A stretch of DNA of 14,199 bases from Thoreauomyces humboldtii (taxonomy: Eukaryota > Chytridiomycota > Chytridiomycetes > Spizellomycetales > Powellomycetaceae), in contig JADGJA010000600.1 in the NCBI GenBank assembly GCA_027596035.1, positions 1 to 14,199 of the forward strand. The letters run 5' to 3'. Shown here piece after piece: positions 9,758-14,199 of this stretch; positions within the stretch are counted from its first letter, which is position 1, and every line of letters begins with the position of its first letter. The notes under the pieces are model-generated. The model did no database searches. It worked only from the letters and a program-made list of their open reading frames with translations, and was not told where the DNA came from. The position numbers and the translations under genes are program-made.

Positions 9758-11119
9758 CTATATCTTCTGTTTTTGAAGCCAGAATATTTCTACATCCCAC
9801 GCGCTGCCTACTACATCTACTTGAAAATAGGGGACCACTTTTGCAAAAAAGGCATCATCCCCCGCGCCCCTCCTCTTATATCCGATCAGAATATCGTAGT
9901 GCGTCCTTTCCCGCGTCAAAGACAACAGAGTTGCCACAAACGCGTCATGCGATCCTGCGTTATAAAGCACGTCCGCACCGAGGATCAGCAACGGCCTCTT
10001 CCTACTTCCCAACGACGGGAACAGGTTCGTGACCTCATGTTGATCAAGGTCTCCCCAGCTGAGCGAACGTGCCGTGATCTCGCCCTTGCTCCCAGCCTCC
10101 TCGATCAGCCTCCGGCCGTGCTCCACATTGGCTTCCAGAGCGCTCTCATGAGGATCGTCGAGGTCCGTTACAATCACTTTGCCGCCCGCCATGGCTGCAA
10201 CGATCCCTACTAGCCCGCAACCAGCACCCAGCTCGATCACATCCACGTCTTGATCAAAGGAAGGGAACCACCGACGAGCTGTGGCAGCCACGTAAGCGGA
10301 CACGACGGGCGAACAGTCCCAGACGTGAGTTCCGGTCGAGAACGTCATGTGGGCGTGTTCAGTGATTGCGATTCTTTTGCAGACGGGATCGGACGTTTGG
10401 CCGTTGGGTTGTTGGAAACGGAGAAAGAAGTGTCGTTCGCAATCTTGAAGTTTGTCGGCTGGAAGGAAAGTGAGTGAGATCTTCGCGTTCCGCGAAGATG
10501 AAGACAGGAAGTATGTGATGTGCTATACTTGAAGGTGGTTTCCCCGTTGGAAGGACCTGAATGGCCCCAGAGATGACCCTCAGAGGCAGGAAGGATCCAC
10601 CGTCCCCGAGCAATATTCCCGTGGATCCCACGAGGGACGGCACGCTCTGCCCGCCCAGCTCCAAGTTATCTCCACTTCCATCCGTGGATCCTGGAACAAG
10701 CTTTCTCGGGTCCACTTCGACGACCAGTCGCACGCTCCTCCCCCCTCCTGATCGACCCTTCCCGATGGCGTTCAAAGCGACCTGGGCTGATACGAGACCA
10801 TGCCCGGTGGGCGATATCTCAAACTGGGACTTGCAGGTAACGATAACGGACAGGCCGTCAATGGGCCGATAACTTTCGGCGTCTACCACGGACATGACCA
10901 CTGCGCATTCGGAAACATATCCGACGTCAGAAGAGAGGGCGGAGGGTCTGGATCCCGCGTTCCTTGAAGAGATCGGGACTCACGGGGAATGCTGTTTGCC
11001 CCAAAGTAGACTTGGAGCCCCAGATCGTCCGTAACGCTGATGGCGACATTGAAGCTAGTGCCGAAGGCTGCGGCGGATGGAGGGGCCTTGGTGATATGAA
11101 GTCTCAACAAGCTCGGCAT
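9758..11119 (-). CDS. PF10294-type methyltransferase with long N-terminal domain
   Basis: Predicted S-adenosylmethionine-dependent methyltransferase of about 402 residues, METTL21/METTL23-like. Members of this group usually methylate protein lysines. Exons: 11119-10984, 10900-10529 and 10458-9758 (1209 nt). Introns are 83 and 70 nt. In the C-terminal half, GTHVWDCSP (about 212-220) is the usual lead-in. ELGAGCG (about 245-251) is SAM motif I, TDLDD (about 267-271) is motif II, and ADVLYN (about 331-336) holds the DxxY signature of this group. Residues 1-170 are Val/Ser/Gly-rich and probably beta-stranded (LRLHITKAPP, VRLVVEVDP), and I cannot name the domain. The joins are supported by phase: donor GTGAGT at 10983, and donor GTATAG at 10528 with acceptor CCTTCCAG. 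The third exon reads continuously upstream of the methyltransferase core (HFFLRFQQPNGQ), so the core does not begin at the internal Met. The 3' end faces the dynein gene. Confidence 0.78.
10459..10528 (-). other. Intron with perfect 9-bp inverted repeat
   Basis: This is intron 2 of the methyltransferase gene. ATCTTCGCG at 10479-10487 and its exact reverse complement at 10491-10499 are separated by three bases. The hairpin would sit between donor and acceptor and shorten the effective distance between the splice sites. A role is only inferred. Confidence 0.6.
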
Positions 11120-11329
11120 TTCAAAGGTGTGTTTCGTGACGACTTGTTGTAAGACATCCCGCCTAATCGGTAGCTCGGTGGCTGTGCAGAGGTTCCGACT
11201 CATCGGTGTCGCTGCGGAGTCGTGCGGAGGTGGCTGTGCGGAGGTTCAGCATTCCCATCAAAAAGGTTCAAGGACCCTCGAAGCAACATCAGTAGAAGCA
11301 AGAAGCAGGAATAGGGAGGGAAGGTCCCG
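11120..11329. promoter_or_regulatory. Divergent promoter, methyltransferase and dioxygenase genes
   Basis: A 210-bp gap separates two divergent start codons, so both promoters must fit here or overlap coding sequence. It contains a near-perfect 19-bp direct repeat (11177-11195 and 11229-11247) and purine-rich sequence just before the dioxygenase start. No TATA box is visible. Confidence 0.5.
11177..11247. repeat. Nineteen-bp direct repeat, 52-bp period
   Basis: GGTGGCTGTGCAGAGGTTC at 11177-11195 recurs at 11229-11247 with one base changed (A to G at position 12). The copies lie in the same orientation between the two divergent starts. They could be paired binding sites or a decayed local duplication. 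Confidence 0.75.
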
Positions 11330-12373
11330 ATGGCTGGTCGGAAACGGAAGGCTGGTTCCACGGCTCGAAGTTCATCATCACCCACAACATCAAGTGAACG
11401 TGCGTCATCTGAAAGTACGGGGAAGCGAACGAGGATCACTTCGTCGTTGGAGCGTCCCGCGTTTACTTCGTTGAGGGCCGAAAAAGCGGTATTCCCGAGA
11501 AGAGTACTCGCGGGATCTGGAACGGTCACGGCCAATCAGATGCCGTCTTTTTGCATAGATGCCGCTACTCCGTGCCAATTGAGGGAAGAGTTTGAGCGGG
11601 AGGGCTTTCTGTTGCTCAAGGGTTGCTTACCGCGACAGACGGTGCAGACCGCTCGGGACGCGATATTGGATGATATGCGTGCCCGCGGTTTTGTGAAAGA
11701 TATGACCCTAGATGGGCAAGCTCTGATTAAGGATCCGGAAGCGGCCGGACCCGGACTTCTGCAGCGTCAGGACTTGGCAACGTCAAATCAGAGCCGAACC
11801 GCGCTGGAACATCCAACCCTGAAGCGGATCCTCAATATTGTTTTTGCTTCATCCAGTGCGGGTGAAGACAGTGGGAGGGGTTCCCACGACACCTCGCCAC
11901 CAGCTGACGATCGGCCCGTGCCCTTGATCGCACCGCACCCATACAAGTGGTTGCGGGCCGTGGGACCTGGAGGCAATACTGGGCCCCACGTCGATCGCGT
12001 CTACTTTCCCGATCTGCACACCATATGGATACCCTTGGGCGATGTGCCTACGAACCTAGGCTCGATGATTGTCGCACGAAGGTCCCACAAGTCTCCCGCG
12101 TTCACGACGTTTCAGGACGCTCAATCCAGGAAGACGCTGGGAAAGGACGGAACGCATTCGGGATATGCTACCAACGATCCGAATGACATCGCTGAACTGT
12201 TCGACGTCCAGCCGAGAGCGGCGCTAGAGTGGGTCACGGACGACGTCGAGATGGGAGACGTCGTGGTTCTCCACAATCGGACCTTGCACATGACGGCTAC
12301 AAATACGATGGAACCTCCGACGTGGCGAATCAGCTGTGATACCAGATGGTTCATTGACTCGCCGGAAAGCTGA
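11330..12373 (+). CDS. Phytanoyl-CoA dioxygenase (PhyH)-like protein
   Basis: Predicted Fe(II)/2-oxoglutarate-dependent oxygenase of 347 residues with no introns. PhyH-family enzymes hydroxylate lipids, alkaloids or other small molecules; the substrate here cannot be told. The iron-binding triad is visible: HVD at residues 220-222 (His220, Asp222) and a distal His at 320 (LHMTATN). Arg333 (WRISCDTRW), 13 residues later, is well placed to bind 2-oxoglutarate. EEFEREGFLLLKGCL (from about residue 86) is the typical start of the PhyH fold. The first 60 residues are basic and Ser-rich, with GRKRK and GKRTR patches that could act as nuclear localisation signals. It is not an evident peroxisomal PTS2 sequence, and the C-terminus (PES) is not PTS1. 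A Ser/Gly-rich insert (about residues 183-200) precedes the core. A shorter protein from a downstream Met (about residue 70) is possible. Confidence 0.85.
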   Translation: MAGRKRKAGSTARSSSSPTTSSERASSESTGKRTRITSSLERPAFTSLRAEKAVFPRRVLAGSGTVTANQMPSFCIDAATPCQLREEFEREGFLLLKGCLPRQTVQTARDAILDDMRARGFVKDMTLDGQALIKDPEAAGPGLLQRQDLATSNQSRTALEHPTLKRILNIVFASSSAGEDSGRGSHDTSPPADDRPVPLIAPHPYKWLRAVGPGGNTGPHVDRVYFPDLHTIWIPLGDVPTNLGSMIVARRSHKSPAFTTFQDAQSRKTLGKDGTHSGYATNDPNDIAELFDVQPRAALEWVTDDVEMGDVVVLHNRTLHMTATNTMEPPTWRISCDTRWFIDSPES

Positions 12374-12682
12374 AGCTTTCAACCCCGTCGGGGAGTGGTT
12401 TTTTGGTCCAAAGAAAGGCAACTGGGCACGCGCCATGCCAAGGAGTATTCTCGAAATTGTCGTGAGCACGCGACACCAGGCCTCAGTGCCGAGCAATCCC
12501 AGCTTCACACTCCTGCCGTGCAGCAGCTGCACCACCACGCAATACTGTTGTGAGAGACGTCTCTACGTCCATGACTCATCACAGCGGAAACCGGTGCCCT
12601 CGGTTTCTCCATATTTTGTTTGTTATGGAGAGGTCTTCCACCCCACGGGCCATCCCCGGTCGAGTTAGTAGATTGAATGCGC
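12374..12682. other. Convergent intergenic region, dioxygenase and RFX genes
   Basis: About 310 bp between two stop codons should hold both 3' untranslated regions. On the minus strand, TACTAAC near 12662-12668 matches the ideal intron branch-point sequence, so the RFX gene could have a further intron and exon here. Minus-strand open frames in the region, such as 12538-12224, show no recognisable domain. No RNA gene was seen. Confidence 0.45.
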
Positions 12683-13461
12683 TTAACTCTGGGGTGGCGC
12701 TGTTGCCGCGGCAGCTACCGTAACGGACTGCTGCTGGTGTTGAGTTTGTTGCTCGAACGCCTTGATGTTTGCGATGCGCTACTCGACGAGGTAAAATATG
12801 TACTCGTCAAACAACAACCATCCGTATCCGTATCCCACAGTAATGGTATTTTGACTTCCCTCGCGTCCCTAACCTCCGCGTTCTTATTTCCGGGAACACA
12901 GTCCGGATGAGCTTTCCAAAGGACGCCGAATTAACTGGATCTATCTTGCTCTCCAGACAGTAGGAGCAGTAATGGTCGTAAAGATTGCTTCGAGGAATGC
13001 TGTTCTTTTCGCACTGTTCGTAGTTTGCCACAAGCCATTGAGTGACGAGAATGGACCGCGCCTTGTCGGCCTGTGGTCCCGTCATGGCAGCCTTTTGCGC
13101 GAGTTGCTCCAATGTGTCCTTGGATTCGAGCATCATTTGTCGCATGTCAGATTCGGTGGGGACCTGCGTCTCGCGCGCATTGTCCGGATTGCCATCGTAA
13201 TCATCGCCGGAGTGGTCTAGCTCATCGTAACTTTCCACATCGCACGGCGTGACCGTACCAGTGGCGTGCATGTTCGGTGAGTGCTGAGAATAGTCGATCG
13301 GCGGTTTGTTGTCCAACGTTAACCCTCCGTCAAATTCCGGCTTTGTCACCGGGCCTACCTCGAGCGGACTCATTACCTCCTGCGCCTACGCAAGGAGGAG
13401 GGAAGTATTAGGCTGGGCCGAAAGCTGAAGAACATCCAGCTGGATCTGGACATACCTCCAT
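12683..13461 (-). CDS. Small RFX-type DNA-binding protein
   Basis: Predicted sequence-specific transcription factor, about 216 residues in the proposed model. Exons: 13461-13456 (ATGGAG only), 13385-12819 and, less certain, 12760-12683. The first intron is well supported: donor GTATGT, pyrimidine-rich acceptor ending GCGTAG, 70 nt, and the frame continues into MSPLEVGP. An acidic region (ESYDELDHSGDDYDG) precedes a winged-helix RFX domain at about residues 108-190. That domain has hallmark segments WLVANYEQCEKNSIPRS, ASFGKLIRTVFP and TRRLGTRGKSKYHYCGI; the last two form the X-box recognition region. The exon 2 donor (GTTGTT at 12818) is weak, and the final exon is proposed because it gives a short Gln/Ala-rich tail. 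No long dimerisation region, as in yeast Crt1 or animal RFX proteins, is visible, but more exons to the left are possible. If the first intron is ignored, Met at 13373 would start the protein. Confidence 0.8.
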
Positions 13462-14051
13462 TTTCGCCGTCAGAACGCTCCAGACGAGGCGTGGCCAGAC
13501 GAGGCGGGAGCGGAGCGCAGCCTCGACGGAAAAGGGAATCGACACGGGGGACTATGGGTAGAATGACCGTCAAACGAGTAGGCCGACTTGAATCAATGCG
13601 CACTGCGAAGAAAGAAGCAAGACGCGACCAGGTAGTGAAAGACGAAGGATCTAAGAGTTGCGGAGAAGTCTATTGTCAAATGTGTCAAATAACCTGTGTC
13701 AGGCCTAACTTCCGACACCACGCACCGTCACGTACGGAAGCTTACTGCTCTGTTCGTAAAACCCATTGCGTTCGAGCAAAGGTTGGCTTTCAAACGGAAT
13801 CCATCCACAAACTTCTCGAAGGCTTCAAGCTCCTTGGCCTGACCTCCGGCAAGTCTCGGGAAGAGAGCTTTTGGATTCGGAACGCGTTTCGCAGATCAGT
13901 CCGTGCCGCCGTAGGCCAATTCAGCGTCGAGCCCATCCGTCCTTCCCGGCAATTCGCAAGCCTCAACGACAGAACTATTTATCTGATAGGGATCGGCGGA
14001 AGGCATATGCGCGTCGAGATACAACCAACACAACAAAACATCAGATAAACA
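13462..14051. other. Region right of RFX gene, no gene assigned
   Basis: About 590 bp between the RFX start and a possible rightward gene. A plus-strand open frame (13491-14048, 185 codons) is Arg/Lys-rich at its beginning and has no recognisable domain. Its length is notable, but its composition and position over the RFX promoter make it doubtful. A short direct repeat (CCAGACGAGGCG at about 13481 and 13494) lies near the RFX leader. Confidence 0.4.
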
Positions 14052-14199
14052 ATGCTTTCCATCACCGTGTTTCGATGTTTACCTCGGCCCTTCCGATGTC
14101 CCATCATAGCAACCACCGGCGATCGGTTGTGCAATGCCATGCAGGTGTCCAGACGGCACCGCAACTCTCGCGCGACGCGGCCAAAGACCACCCACAGCA
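14052..14199 (+). CDS. Possible partial gene start, off right edge
   Basis: An ATG at 14052 in good context (AAACAATGC) opens a frame that stays open to the window edge (49 codons). The first residues (MLSITVFRCLPRPFRC) are hydrophobic and Arg-rich with no acidic residue, as in mitochondrial targeting sequences. A second frame from ATG 14076 is also open, and the minus strand has an open frame here too, so this is only a candidate. No family can be named. Confidence 0.3.
   Translation, partial: MLSITVFRCLPRPFRCPIIATTGDRLCNAMQVSRRHRNSRATRPKTTHS

Noticed and set aside
9657..9760. Dynein last exon starting at the CAG before 9643
   Set aside because: That acceptor gives the wrong frame or extra residues. 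Only the acceptor at 9656 restores the conserved C-terminal tail in phase.
10359..10901. Separate 180-residue minus-strand protein
   Set aside because: It is methyltransferase exon 2 read through intron 2 into exon 3 in the wrong frame. The spliced model explains it better.
12224..12538. Minus-strand open frame opposite the dioxygenase end
   Set aside because: It is antisense to a well-supported coding region, with no domain or splice support.
13979..14191. Minus-strand 70-codon frame at the right edge
   Set aside because: It has no family features and competes with the plus-strand candidate. It cannot be decided without sequence to the right.

Overview
This is a stretch of intron-rich, gene-dense nuclear DNA, most probably from a filamentous or zoosporic fungus. 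The evidence is short GT-AG introns of about 58-83 nt, compact intergenic gaps, a SUR7/PalI-like four-TM protein (a fungal-type family), an F-box/LRR protein, an RFX factor and cytoplasmic dynein. Twelve introns in the dynein gene argue against budding yeasts and most Ascomycota. A basidiomycete or an early-diverging fungus would fit, but I cannot place it further by eye.

Layout, left to right: (1) 1-692 is unresolved, with a possible TATA-like element before the next gene. (2) A five-exon MFS transporter, 693-2626 (+). (3) A five-exon SUR7/PalI-like four-TM protein with a His-rich tail, 3750-2802 (-), convergent with the transporter. (4) A four-exon F-box/leucine-rich-repeat protein, 6736-4096 (-), with an in-frame minisatellite tail. 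(5) A thirteen-exon cytoplasmic dynein intermediate chain, 7096-9725 (+), divergent from the F-box gene. (6) A three-exon PF10294-type methyltransferase with a long unassigned N-terminal domain, 11119-9758 (-), whose stop is 32 bp from the dynein stop. (7) A single-exon phytanoyl-CoA dioxygenase-like protein, 11330-12373 (+), divergent from the methyltransferase over 210 bp. (8) A small RFX-type DNA-binding protein, 13461 to about 12683 (-), with a two-codon first exon. (9) A possible gene start near 14052 that runs off the right edge.

The genes do not form a single pathway. They look like an ordinary eukaryotic housekeeping/accessory neighbourhood. I see no transposon, CRISPR array, tRNA, rRNA or bacterial-type system. 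All exon joins below were made by hand from reading frame, splice signals and family expectation. For every multi-exon gene except RFX, the joined exons sum to a multiple of three and give one open protein with recognisable conservation across most joins. The most interesting points are the extended methyltransferase, the minimal RFX protein, the His-tailed SUR7-like protein and a 19-bp direct repeat in the methyltransferase/dioxygenase divergent promoter.
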